Shown piece after piece: positions 1-8,128 of a stretch of 64,000 nt of DNA. Below the pieces are notes generated by a model that saw nothing but the letters and a program-made list of their open reading frames with translations, was not told the origin of the DNA and made no database searches. The stretch's first letter is position 1. The number at the start of each line of letters is the position of its first letter. A program made the translations under genes and the position numbers. The DNA comes from Agarivorans albus (GTDB taxonomy: Bacteria; Pseudomonadota; Gammaproteobacteria; Enterobacterales; Celerinatantimonadaceae): NCBI RefSeq assembly GCF_019670105.1, contig NZ_AP023032.1:2164972-2228971 (forward strand), written 5' to 3'.

Positions 1-2822
1 ATGCAGCTCAGCCCTTACTACCCGATGAGGTTAAGCGCAGTGGTATTTATGTAGAAAAGCTGAGCCCTTCGATGCTAATGATTGCAAGCCTAAACTCTAA
101 GACCGGTGCTCACGGCACCTTAGAGTTAAGCTACTACTTAACTGGCATTGTGCGAGAAACTTTATCCAGAATTAAAGGCGTAAGTAAAGTAACACCCCTA
201 GGTGAAAAAGAATATGCCATGCGAGTATGGCTTGAGCCAGAGCGTTTACAGGCCTTAGATTTAACTGTTAATGACATCTCTACTGCTATTGCCGATCAAA
301 ATGCTGTGCGTGGCGCGGGCAGTGTAGGCGCCGAGCCGGTAACAGGAAATAATGATTGGCAATACACTGTGCAAGTTCGAGGTCGATTAGCCAACGAGCA
401 GGCCTTTGGTAACATTCGAGTTAAAGCCTATCCCGATGGCACTTTAGTACGCTTAAAAGATGTTGCTCGTATTGAGCTGGGAGCGCAAAAGTATTTGGTT
501 GATACCTATCTAAACAACCAAGAGTCGGTTGCTATGATGATCTACCAAGATCCAACTGCCAACGCCATGCAAGTTGCTGAAGATGTACGAGCCGCAATGG
601 CTAAACTTGAGCAAAGTTTGCCAAATGGCATGGTGTTTTCTTTGCCTTATGATGCTACCGAATTTATTGATGTCTCCATCTACAACGTACAAGAAACACT
701 GGTAATTGCATTAATCTTAGTGACCTTGGTGACCTATTTATTCTTGCAAACTTGGCAAGCTACATTGATTCCTGCGATTGCCATTCCGGTTTCCCTTATA
801 GCAACGTTTGCAGTGATGAAAGCATTTGGTTCAACCATTAATACCATTAGCTTATTTGGTTTAGTGTTAGCCATTGGTGTGGTGGTTGACGCCGCCATCG
901 TGGTGATTGAAAACGTAGAGCGCTTGCTGCACGAAACCACAAAACCAGTGAAAGAGTGTGTAGAAATAGCCATGAATGAAGTGATTGGCCCATGTATTGC
1001 CGCAGCTGCTGTGCTGTTAGCGGTGTTTGGTCCAACGCTTGTAATGCCTGGCATGGTGGGGATTATTTATGCTGAATTTGGCATCGCCATTTCAGTCTCT
1101 GTAGTTATCTCCACCTTGGTTGCGATGACCTTAACGCCAGCATTATGCGTGATGCTAATGAATCGCGACCTTAAACCAAACCGTTTCTTTCAAGCATTTA
1201 ACCGCGGTTTTGAACGTTTTACCGAATTGTTTGGCAAAGGCGTAGCAGTGTTGTGTCGCCGAGTAGGTATTGCGGTGTTGTTGTTCTCGGTGTTTTTGGG
1301 GACTTGCGCTTATTTAGGTGCTAGTTTACCCGGTGGCTTCTTACCCGATGAAGACCAAGGAACCTTTTTTGCGGTGGTTGATTTGCCGGAAGGGGCTGCG
1401 CTTAATCGCACGCGCGACATGACTAAGTTATTGGTGGAGTCATTAGCAGATGATCCCGATATTGAGATGGCGTTTTCTGCCGCTGGTTACAACTTATTAA
1501 ACGAGTCGAGTAACTCAAATTCTGCTTTGTTGGTGTTCAGTCTAAAACACTGGGACCAGCGCTCAGATAAACAACAACATCAAGATCAGGTTATTGCACG
1601 AGTACAAGCTGCCATTGATGCTTTGCCAGAAGGTGTGGGTTTTGCCTTTGGTTTACCGGCCATTCCTGCGCTAGGTATGGTGAATGGTTTTGAATTTGTG
1701 CTTAAAGATGAAATGGGCAAGGGGCCAGAAAAAACTGCTGAGGTACTCGAACAGCTACTCGATAAAGCTAATCAGCGTGAAGAGATTGCCTCGGCCTTTT
1801 CTACTTTTAGCATCAGTATGCCTAACTTGTACCTCGACATTAACGAAGAGCAGGCTGCTGCGATGGGTGTTGCCTTTGGTGACATAGTAAATACCCTTAA
1901 TGTGCAATATGGCGGAAGTTACATTAATGACTTTACAAAAGGCGGAAGAAACTACCGAGTAATGCTGCAGGCTGAAGCAGACTCTAGACAACAAATCGAT
2001 GATTTATCGAATCTTTATGTTCGTTCTAGCCAAGGCGAGATGGTGCGATTAAGCAACTTGGTTTCGGTTCGTACGGTGCTTAATCCTAGTTCTTTGGTTC
2101 GCTATAACGTATCAGGCAGCACCACAATTAATGGTATTACCATGCCAGGTTACAGCTCAGGTCAAGCCATTGCAGCAATGGAACAGCTAGCTAATGAGGT
2201 TTTACCTACAGGGTTTAGCTATGAATGGACCGGTTTAACCTTACAAGAACAGCAAGCAGGTAACGCTAGCCTCATTGCGTTTGCTTTTGCCATGTTATTC
2301 ACTTACTTGTTTTTAGTTGCTCAGTATGAATCTTGGTTAACGCCATTAGCTATTTTGCTAGCAGTACCCACTGCAATATTTGGTGTTTTGTCAGCGGTGT
2401 TACTTAGCGGCACAACCATCAACCTGTACTCGCAAATCGCCATTATGCTGCTTATAGGTATGGCAAGCCGTAACGCTATTCTTATTGTGGAGTTTGCTAA
2501 GCAGTTACGAGAGCAAAAAGGTTATAGCATTGTAGAAGCGGGCGTTGCAGCAGCTAAATTGCGTTTTCGTGCTGTGTTGATGACAGCATTCTCCTTCATA
2601 TTGGGAGTAGTGCCTTTAATGCTAGCATCTTCTGCAGGGGCTGCGGCGATGCAAGCAATTGGTATGGCGTCGTTTGGTGGAATGCTGGCAGCTACGGTGC
2701 TTGGCTGTTTGTTTGTTCCAGCGTTTTTTGTGTTGTTCCAAACTTTACGCGAGCGCTTTTCTAGCAAAAAACAACCAGAGCCTGAGTTACTAATTGCTAC
2801 TTTTCCAGCAAGCAATGACTAG
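1..2822 (+). CDS. RND multidrug efflux permease, HAE1/AcrB family (5' end cut off by window)
   Basis: Inner-membrane proton-driven pump subunit that would work with a periplasmic adaptor and an outer-membrane channel. The reading frame is open from base 3, before the first ATG at 72, and its opening residues match the AcrB segment LPxEVxxxGI, so roughly the first 115 residues are missing. About 939 residues are visible: porter domain, a TM block with GLVLAIGVVVDAAIVVIENV (TM4), a second porter domain, and a closing TM block with GMASRNAILIVEFAK (TM10). In AcrB, TM4 carries an Asp-Asp pair and TM10 a Lys. Here the second Asp is Ala (codon 891-893) and the Lys is Arg (2469-2471). That is unusual for a working pump, although the gene is otherwise intact. 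The adaptor gene probably lies upstream, outside the window. Family is certain; substrate is unknown. Confidence 0.93.
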   Translation, partial: AAQPLLPDEVKRSGIYVEKLSPSMLMIASLNSKTGAHGTLELSYYLTGIVRETLSRIKGVSKVTPLGEKEYAMRVWLEPERLQALDLTVNDISTAIADQNAVRGAGSVGAEPVTGNNDWQYTVQVRGRLANEQAFGNIRVKAYPDGTLVRLKDVARIELGAQKYLVDTYLNNQESVAMMIYQDPTANAMQVAEDVRAAMAKLEQSLPNGMVFSLPYDATEFIDVSIYNVQETLVIALILVTLVTYLFLQTWQATLIPAIAIPVSLIATFAVMKAFGSTINTISLFGLVLAIGVVVDAAIVVIENVERLLHETTKPVKECVEIAMNEVIGPCIAAAAVLLAVFGPTLVMPGMVGIIYAEFGIAISVSVVISTLVAMTLTPALCVMLMNRDLKPNRFFQAFNRGFERFTELFGKGVAVLCRRVGIAVLLFSVFLGTCAYLGASLPGGFLPDEDQGTFFAVVDLPEGAALNRTRDMTKLLVESLADDPDIEMAFSAAGYNLLNESSNSNSALLVFSLKHWDQRSDKQQHQDQVIARVQAAIDALPEGVGFAFGLPAIPALGMVNGFEFVLKDEMGKGPEKTAEVLEQLLDKANQREEIASAFSTFSISMPNLYLDINEEQAAAMGVAFGDIVNTLNVQYGGSYINDFTKGGRNYRVMLQAEADSRQQIDDLSNLYVRSSQGEMVRLSNLVSVRTVLNPSSLVRYNVSGSTTINGITMPGYSSGQAIAAMEQLANEVLPTGFSYEWTGLTLQEQQAGNASLIAFAFAMLFTYLFLVAQYESWLTPLAILLAVPTAIFGVLSAVLLSGTTINLYSQIAIMLLIGMASRNAILIVEFAKQLREQKGYSIVEAGVAAAKLRFRAVLMTAFSFILGVVPLMLASSAGAAAMQAIGMASFGGMLAATVLGCLFVPAFFVLFQTLRERFSSKKQPEPELLIATFPASND

Positions 2823-2850
2823 TTAAAACTGCAGACTGTTATATATATTT

Positions 2851-2880
2851 GCCCAACTATTGAAAAATAGTTGGGCTTTG
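2851..2880 (+). terminator. Rho-independent terminator after the RND gene
   Basis: A 9-bp perfect stem, GCCCAACTA (2851-2859) with TAGTTGGGC (2868-2876), has an 8-nt loop and is followed by a short TTT. It sits 28 bp after the RND stop codon. The T tract is short, so termination may be partial. Confidence 0.65.
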
Positions 2881-2984
2881 CTGAAATGGAAGCTAGTGAA
2901 GGTAGGTCTCTGATTGGCAAGAATAAGCACTAAGGTGCTTAATTCGACTACGCTTAAACAAGATCCTAAATCATGGAGTTAGCT

Positions 2985-3446
2985 TTGAAAAAGCACATCC
3001 CACTCATTCTATCTATTTACGTCGCCTTTGTATTTTTACAATCACTGTTCTTTAAGTTTGCTGGTTGGTTTGGCAGTCCTGCAGATATTACCGTGTACAT
3101 ATTTGACACCGTTGGGCAGTGGTTACGAGATGGTTTAGGACTTAATCTTATTGGCGATCTGTTTGGCCAATACGGTGAAACAGTGATTGGATTAGCAGAG
3201 TTAGTGGCCAGCATTTTAATTTTGCGTAAAGCTACTCGTTTCTATGGCGCATTGATTGGCTTAGGGGTTATGTCTGGCGCGATATTCTTTCACATTTTCA
3301 CCCCGCTTGGGCTATTTCCTTACACCGATTTAAGCTGCTTACAGGATGGTTGTCCCAGAGAGTACCCACTGTTCTTTATGGCCATAGGAGTGTGGTTAAG
3401 TTGCGCATATTTGTTGTATCGCGACAGAAGCAAAATACTTGGCTAA
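2985..3446 (+). CDS. DoxX-like small integral membrane protein
   Basis: About 153 residues with four likely membrane helices (near residues 8-25, 60-80, 88-108 and 128-146), which is the DoxX-like layout. A short loop before the last helix carries two cysteines (LSCLQDGC). I chose the TTG at 2985 because GGAG at 2975-2978 is well placed for it. An in-frame ATG at 2973 lacks a ribosome site and contributes the GGAG itself. The gene stands alone between two terminators, preceded by a 7-bp hairpin (2924-2930 with 2935-2941). DoxX-like proteins have been linked to redox or thiosulfate metabolism, but nothing here points to a specific role. The family call is moderate. Confidence 0.7.
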   Translation: MKKHIPLILSIYVAFVFLQSLFFKFAGWFGSPADITVYIFDTVGQWLRDGLGLNLIGDLFGQYGETVIGLAELVASILILRKATRFYGALIGLGVMSGAIFFHIFTPLGLFPYTDLSCLQDGCPREYPLFFMAIGVWLSCAYLLYRDRSKILG

Positions 3447-3465
3447 ACGGAATAATATCCAGTTA

Positions 3466-3497
3466 TAAAAAAGGCACCTAGTAAGGTGCCCTTTTTG
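3466..3497. terminator. Bidirectional terminator between DoxX-like gene and gloC
   Basis: Stem GGCACCT (3473-3479) with AGGTGCC (3484-3490) has a 4-nt loop, with a run of A before and TTTTT after. It can therefore end transcription from both convergent genes. It begins 19 bp after the DoxX-like stop and directly abuts the gloC stop. Confidence 0.85.
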
Positions 3498-4127
3498 TTA
3501 ACGGGTGTAACCGTTAAATTCTTTTTCGTGCCCAATGCTCGACATGGGACCATGTCCAGGTAAAAACTGATAGGCATCATCCAGCGTATAAAGCTGAGTT
3601 TTGATGGCGTTGATCAGAGTAGGGTGATCGCCTTTGGGGAAATCTGTTCGTCCAATCGAACCGTTAAACAATACGTCTCCCACAATAGCCAATTGATTGT
3701 CGTGATCGACAAACACCACGTGACCAGGCGTATGGCCAGGGCAATGGCGTACTTCTAACTTTAATTCACCAATTTCAATCACATCACCATGCTCTAACCA
3801 TCGGTCAGGGGTAAAGCTAGCCACCTCAGGAAAGCCGAACATTTGGCATTGCATTGCCATTTTGCTGATCCAGAAATCATCATCTTTATGTGGACCAATC
3901 AGCGGTACTTGGTAGCGCTGCTGAATAATGCTGCTAGCGCCTACGTGGTCCAGGTGGCCATGGGTGAGCAAGATTTTGGTGACCTCTACGCCAGCTTTAT
4001 CTACCGCCGCTTGAATCAATTGAGGATCGCCACCAGGATCGACAATCGCAGCTTGTTTGCTTTTATCACACCAGATAAGGGTGCAATTTTGTTGAAATGG
4101 AGTAACGGGAATTATTTGGTAAGCCAT
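3498..4127 (-). CDS. gloC: Type II glyoxalase-like metallo-beta-lactamase-fold hydrolase (GloC/YcbL)
   Basis: Cytosolic metal-dependent thioesterase that hydrolyses S-D-lactoylglutathione to D-lactate and glutathione, the second step of methylglyoxal detoxification. At 209 residues it matches E. coli YcbL (GloC) nearly end to end. It opens with the same pattern (IIPVTPFQQNCTLIWC), has the metal motif THGHLDHVG at about residue 55, then HCPGHTPGHVVF, GDVLF and a terminal PGHGPMS. It lacks the C-terminal domain of classical glyoxalase II, which is normal for this subfamily. Start is ATG at 4127. It is a single-gene unit convergent with the DoxX-like gene. Confidence 0.92.
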   Translation of the reverse strand: MAYQIIPVTPFQQNCTLIWCDKSKQAAIVDPGGDPQLIQAAVDKAGVEVTKILLTHGHLDHVGASSIIQQRYQVPLIGPHKDDDFWISKMAMQCQMFGFPEVASFTPDRWLEHGDVIEIGELKLEVRHCPGHTPGHVVFVDHDNQLAIVGDVLFNGSIGRTDFPKGDHPTLINAIKTQLYTLDDAYQFLPGHGPMSSIGHEKEFNGYTR

Positions 4128-4198
4128 CGTTGTTAACTCTTATTGATTACAAGCCTAGTGTACGGATGTAGATGAAATTTTCTATAGTTTGTAATAAC

Positions 4199-4222
4199 TA
4201 AGCCACCAATTAAAGTGGCTTA
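4199..4222 (+). other. 8-bp hairpin upstream of the CBS-domain gene
   Basis: TAAGCCAC (4199-4206) pairs perfectly with GTGGCTTA (4215-4222) around an 8-nt loop. It lies 41 bp before the favoured start at 4263 and covers the GTG at 4215, which would otherwise be the longest possible start. It may be a leader structure. It lacks a T tract and is unlikely to be a terminator. Confidence 0.35.
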
Positions 4223-4262
4223 TGTTTATAATGGAATTAAGCCCAACAGATTGGAGAATCAC

Positions 4263-4679
4263 TTGAATATCAAAGATATTATGCAAACTCGAGTTGTTAC
4301 CGTAGGCATGGATCAGCGGCTATTCGATATAAAAGACATTTTTGATAATGTGAGTTTTCATCACTTAGTGGTACTTGATGATGAAGATGCCGTGGTTGGC
4401 GTTCTTACTGAATCAGATTTGTTAGCCTCACTCAGCCCTTATTTGGGAAAAGCAGCTGAAAGCCAACGTGACGTGCATACCTTAACCCAGCGAGTTCACC
4501 ATGTGATGACTCGCCAGCCATTGTGTTGTGACGCCAATACCAGCATTAGCGATGCTGGCCGTAGCTTAGTGGACAAAGGCATTAGCTGTTTGCCGGTGAT
4601 TGATGAGCACAATAAGTTGCTGGGGCTTGTGACTTGGCGTGATGTATTAGCCTGTTTGCTAGTGAACAACGATAACTAA
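4263..4679 (+). CDS. Two-CBS-domain protein, putative ligand sensor
   Basis: About 138 residues made of two CBS modules: residues 1-60 (DIMQTRVVTV ... VVGVLTESDLLA) and 75-135 (VMTRQPLCC ... LLGLVTWRDVLA). CBS pairs usually bind adenine nucleotides and modulate a partner protein. I chose the TTG at 4263 because GGAG at 4253-4256 precedes it and the product then begins MNIKDIMQTR, the usual opening of such proteins; an upstream GTG at 4215 falls inside a hairpin. Its stop overlaps the ATG of the cobyric acid synthase gene by one base (TAATG), so the two are translationally coupled. A role in cobamide metabolism is inferred only from that coupling. Confidence 0.85.
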   Translation: MNIKDIMQTRVVTVGMDQRLFDIKDIFDNVSFHHLVVLDDEDAVVGVLTESDLLASLSPYLGKAAESQRDVHTLTQRVHHVMTRQPLCCDANTSISDAGRSLVDKGISCLPVIDEHNKLLGLVTWRDVLACLLVNNDN

Positions 4680-6115
4680 TGCAAAACACTACCAAGAACC
4701 AATCTCCAATCATGTTTATGGGCTGCACCAGCGATGCGGGCAAATCCTTGGTATGCGCACTGGTTTGTCGACATTTAACCAACCTTGGTAGCAACGTTGC
4801 GCCGTTTAAAGCACAGAACATGAGTAACAATGCCGCGGTAACTCAAGAAGGCGGAGAAATTGGCCGCGCCCAATATCTTCAGGCGATAGCCGCAAAGCAA
4901 ACACCCAGCATAGATATGAACCCGGTGTTGTTAAAACCACATAGCGAAAAAGGCGCTCAGGTGGTGGTGAATGGCGAAGTAAGCCATGACCTGTTAGCGA
5001 AAGATTGGCACCAACGAAAATCTGTACTTTGGCCTGCCGTTACGGCTAGCTTGGCTCGCTTGCAACAGGGTTTTTCTCAACTTGTTATTGAAGGAGCTGG
5101 AAGTCCCGCTGAAGTTAACTTGCGTAAAAGTGATATCGTAAATATGGAAGTGGCCTTGCATTGTGAGGCATCGGTTTATCTTATTGCTGATATCGACCGC
5201 GGCGGAGCCTACGCACATCTACTAGGAACATGGATGTGTTTAAGTGCAGAAGAACAACGGCTTGTAAAAGGTTTTGTGCTAAACAAGTTTCGAGGTGAAC
5301 AGGCTTTATTACACGATGCCAATGAGTGGTTAGAAGAAAAAACCGGCATACCAATAGTAGCAGTGATCCCATGGACTGAGCATCAATTACCAGAAGAAGA
5401 TAACTTTTTTCACCGAAGCGTTTGGCAAGCTAATTGTCTGAATGTTGCCTTAATTGTTTACCCTTATGCCAGCAACTTAGATGAGTTTGATCCTTTGGTG
5501 TATCAAGCAGGGGTTAATGTTGTGCCAATGCGTGACAACCAAGATCTAGGCCATTTTGACGCCATTATCTTACCAGGTTCTAAACACGTGGCTGCTAGCC
5601 GAAAGCATTTAGCAAAAACAGGTTTAGACAAGCAAATTGTTAATGCGGCTAAACAAGGCGTTCGGGTAACTGGCATTTGTGGTGGTTTACAGATTTTGGG
5701 GGAGCGCAACCTCGATCCTAGTTCTGTAGAAGGCGAAACGTTTGATGGTTTAGCCTTGCTGCCGCTAACTACTGTTTATTCAAATGTAAAAACGACGATT
5801 CAACGAAGCATTAACTACTGCGATGAAACAATAGCTTGTTATGAAATTCATCATGGGCAAACCCAATGTTCAGTTCATGTAGATAGCTTTGTTGAACAAG
5901 CAACGGGGTGGCAGCTAAATAACATCCAAGGCTCTTATCTGCATGATTTGTTTACTAATAGAAAGGTGTGCCAAGACTGGCTAGAAAGCCTTGGTTGGCA
6001 AGGGCAATGCGAAGATTGGAATCAGGTATTAGACAATGAATTAGATAGGCTATGTGACAAGTTGGACTTGCCACTTAGCCAGATATCGGAGCATGCTGGG
6101 ATAACTAAAGCTTAG
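4679..6115 (+). CDS. cobQ: Cobyric acid synthase (glutamine-hydrolysing)
   Basis: Cytosolic ATP-dependent amidotransferase that adds four amide groups (b, d, e and g) to adenosylcobyrinic acid a,c-diamide in cobalamin synthesis. The N-terminal half is a dethiobiotin-synthetase-like ATPase: GCTSDAGKS at the start, PFKAQNMSNN, VIEGAGSPAE and ADIDRGG. The C-terminal half is a class I glutamine amidotransferase with nucleophile Cys334 in GICGG and His422 in SYLHD. Length (478) is normal. The start overlaps the stop of the CBS gene. No other cobalamin gene is present in the window. Its stop shares four bases with the convergent TAXI gene stop. Confidence 0.92.
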   Translation: MQNTTKNQSPIMFMGCTSDAGKSLVCALVCRHLTNLGSNVAPFKAQNMSNNAAVTQEGGEIGRAQYLQAIAAKQTPSIDMNPVLLKPHSEKGAQVVVNGEVSHDLLAKDWHQRKSVLWPAVTASLARLQQGFSQLVIEGAGSPAEVNLRKSDIVNMEVALHCEASVYLIADIDRGGAYAHLLGTWMCLSAEEQRLVKGFVLNKFRGEQALLHDANEWLEEKTGIPIVAVIPWTEHQLPEEDNFFHRSVWQANCLNVALIVYPYASNLDEFDPLVYQAGVNVVPMRDNQDLGHFDAIILPGSKHVAASRKHLAKTGLDKQIVNAAKQGVRVTGICGGLQILGERNLDPSSVEGETFDGLALLPLTTVYSNVKTTIQRSINYCDETIACYEIHHGQTQCSVHVDSFVEQATGWQLNNIQGSYLHDLFTNRKVCQDWLESLGWQGQCEDWNQVLDNELDRLCDKLDLPLSQISEHAGITKA

Positions 6116-7074
6116 TTTACCCAACCTTGTTCACGATAGTAACGTAGCGCGCCAGGGTGAAGTGGTGCACTTAAGTTGGTATTGATCATTTGCTCTACGT
6201 TCAGCTCTGAAAGAGCGGGATGCAGAGAGCGCAGGGTATTCAAGTTTTCAAATATAGCTGCAACGAAGTTATATACCGTTTGCTCCGAGAGTTGTTTATC
6301 GGCCACTAGCGTTGCACTTACGCCAATTGACGATACATCGTTTGGGTTTCCGTGGTAGGTACCACCTTTAATGGTTACTGGGGAGAAGTATTCGTACTTT
6401 TCTGCCAGCGCCATAATGGTCTTTTTAGACAAACTCAATAAGTTTGACTCACACATAGTGGTAGCACGGGTTATCGAAGTATTCGGGTGGCCAACAACAT
6501 AAATAATGGCATCGGTTTTCTTCCCACATAAGGCGCGACTTTGCTCGTCTGGTTTAAGGTTGGTAATTTTAGAGAAGTCGGACTCTTGCCAGTTTAACTG
6601 CTGCATAACCACCTGCATGGTGGAATATTGACCAGAGCCCACCGGGCCAAGGTTTAGAGCATGGCCTTTAAGCTCATCAATTTGGCTAACATTTAGATCG
6701 GCGTTAACCAATACAGTTAAGGCTTCTGAATAGAGTGAGAGCAGTGAACGTAATTCACTATAAGCACCTTGTTCAGTGAATTCACCAGCGCCTTGGTAGG
6801 CTTGCCAATGAACGTCTGATTGAACAATGGCTAAATCAATGTCGCCGGCTTTTAGCGCTTCTATGTTATCACTAGAACCCCCCGAGCTTTCGGCGGTACA
6901 ACTTAATTTTCGGTGTTCGTTGCTTTGTTCAAGAAGTCGGCATAATGCATTGCCAGTTGGGTAGTAAACACCACTTACGTTGCCAGTGCCTACAAATAAG
7001 TATTCATTGCTATGCGCCAAGTTTGCGTTGATCGCTAGTGCAGCAGTCAACAAATATAGAGAAAATCGTGTCAT
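6112..7074 (-). CDS. TAXI-family TRAP transporter solute-binding protein (orphan)
   Basis: 320 residues: a signal peptide (cleavage likely after LAHS, about residue 22), then a TAXI-type periplasmic binding fold with the family signature YLFVGTGNVSGVYYPTGNALC, the GGSSDNIEALKAGDIDLAIVQSD segment and LNLGPVGSGQ. TAXI proteins deliver carboxylates such as glutamate to a fused TRAP membrane component. No TRAP permease gene lies beside it; the neighbours are cobQ and cutC. It therefore either serves a distant transporter or acts as a sensor partner. The ligand cannot be read from the sequence. Confidence 0.88.
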   Translation of the reverse strand: MTRFSLYLLTAALAINANLAHSNEYLFVGTGNVSGVYYPTGNALCRLLEQSNEHRKLSCTAESSGGSSDNIEALKAGDIDLAIVQSDVHWQAYQGAGEFTEQGAYSELRSLLSLYSEALTVLVNADLNVSQIDELKGHALNLGPVGSGQYSTMQVVMQQLNWQESDFSKITNLKPDEQSRALCGKKTDAIIYVVGHPNTSITRATTMCESNLLSLSKKTIMALAEKYEYFSPVTIKGGTYHGNPNDVSSIGVSATLVADKQLSEQTVYNFVAAIFENLNTLRSLHPALSELNVEQMINTNLSAPLHPGALRYYREQGWVN

Positions 7075-7309
7075 TGTTTCACCCGAAAATGTCTTCTTTC
7101 CTTAGAATAACTTAGCCAATATACACAGTTATTTAGTAAAACGCTTGTTTGGGCGACTAAGTTGTGAGCTGGAAAACCTTCGATTTTTCTTATTGTTAAT
7201 CTATTCAGGGGCAAAAGTGACTGGCTTTAGAGTAAAAGCACAGTTATTTTGGCTGATTATTTTTGATCTAGTTAAACAAAGCGCCGTTTATGTTTCGCAT
7301 AGTGACTCG

Positions 7310-7334
7310 TTGCTAAACAATAATCCGTTATAAT
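7310..7334 (+). promoter_or_regulatory. Candidate promoter for cutC-glycerophosphodiesterase
   Basis: A perfect TATAAT at 7329-7334 lies 19 bp before the cutC start. The best -35-like hexamer upstream (TTGCTA, 7310-7315) is only 13 bp away, which is shorter than usual, so only the -10 element is convincing. The rest of the 279-bp gap from the divergent TAXI gene shows nothing else I recognise. Confidence 0.35.
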
Positions 7335-7353
7335 CAAGCCAGTATTTTTTAAA

Positions 7354-8127
7354 GTGGTTACTTGTTTGGTTTCTTCAGACCCTTCTGGTTATACGCTGGA
7401 AATTTGTTGTTATAGTGAAAATGACATTATTAGTGCCATCAAAGGTGGTGCTACGCGCATAGAGTTATGTGCAGGACAGCGTGATGGAGGTACTACACCG
7501 AGTTACGGCGCACTGCTGCAAGCCCGCCAATATCTGCCAAAAATTAACATTGTGGTAATGATTCGCCCACGGGGTGGAGACTTTTGTTATAGCCACAGTG
7601 AACTACAACATATGGTCGAAGACATTAAGCTAGTTAAACAGTTAGGGTTTAACGGCGTGGTGTTTGGTGCGTTAACTCACCAAGCTACTGTTGATCTTGA
7701 TGCCTGCAAGCGACTTATTGCAGCTTCTACCAATCTAGCTAGCACTTTTCATCGCGCTTTTGATTGCACAGCTAATCCTACCGTTGCAGCAACGCATCTT
7801 AGCGAATTAGGCATAAATAGGGTGTTGAGCTCAGGACAACAGAATTACATCGAGCAGGGATTATCATTGCTAATAGCCTTACAGCAACAACATCAAAATA
7901 TCGAATGGATAGTGGCTGGGGGCGTTCGTGCTCACAACTTAGCTATGCTAAAAATGCAGGGAATAAAGCATTTTCATAGTGCCGCCTCGGAGCCTTTGTT
8001 AAGCCAGTTTGATACTCGTTATGCTTTAGCAATGGCTGCTGATAAGGATCCACAATTAGAACTACAACGCGCCCAAGTTTCTCAACGAGAAGTGAGCTCC
8101 ATGGCCTTAGCTCTAGAGCGTAATTAA
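7354..8127 (+). CDS. cutC: CutC family protein
   Basis: TIM-barrel protein of the CutC family, historically tied to copper homeostasis although the biochemical function is unsettled. Signatures: EICCYSENDIISAIKGGATRIELC at the N-terminus, GGTTPSYG, VMIRPRGGDFCYS, TFHRAFD and RVLSSGQ. 257 residues is normal. The start is GTG at 7354, with a possible TTG 12 bases later; neither has a strong ribosome site, and the -10 element is close enough that the leader would be very short. The next gene follows after one base, so the two form an operon. Confidence 0.9.
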   Translation: MVTCLVSSDPSGYTLEICCYSENDIISAIKGGATRIELCAGQRDGGTTPSYGALLQARQYLPKINIVVMIRPRGGDFCYSHSELQHMVEDIKLVKQLGFNGVVFGALTHQATVDLDACKRLIAASTNLASTFHRAFDCTANPTVAATHLSELGINRVLSSGQQNYIEQGLSLLIALQQQHQNIEWIVAGGVRAHNLAMLKMQGIKHFHSAASEPLLSQFDTRYALAMAADKDPQLELQRAQVSQREVSSMALALERN

Positions 8128-8128
8128 T

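Noticed and set aside
734-1054. Antisense frame of 106 residues inside the RND gene
   Set aside because: Shadow of strongly biased codons in a transmembrane region; no start signals or family features.
7145-7333. 62-residue frame in the TAXI/cutC gap
   Set aside because: No ribosome site, AT-rich product, and it overlaps the likely cutC promoter.
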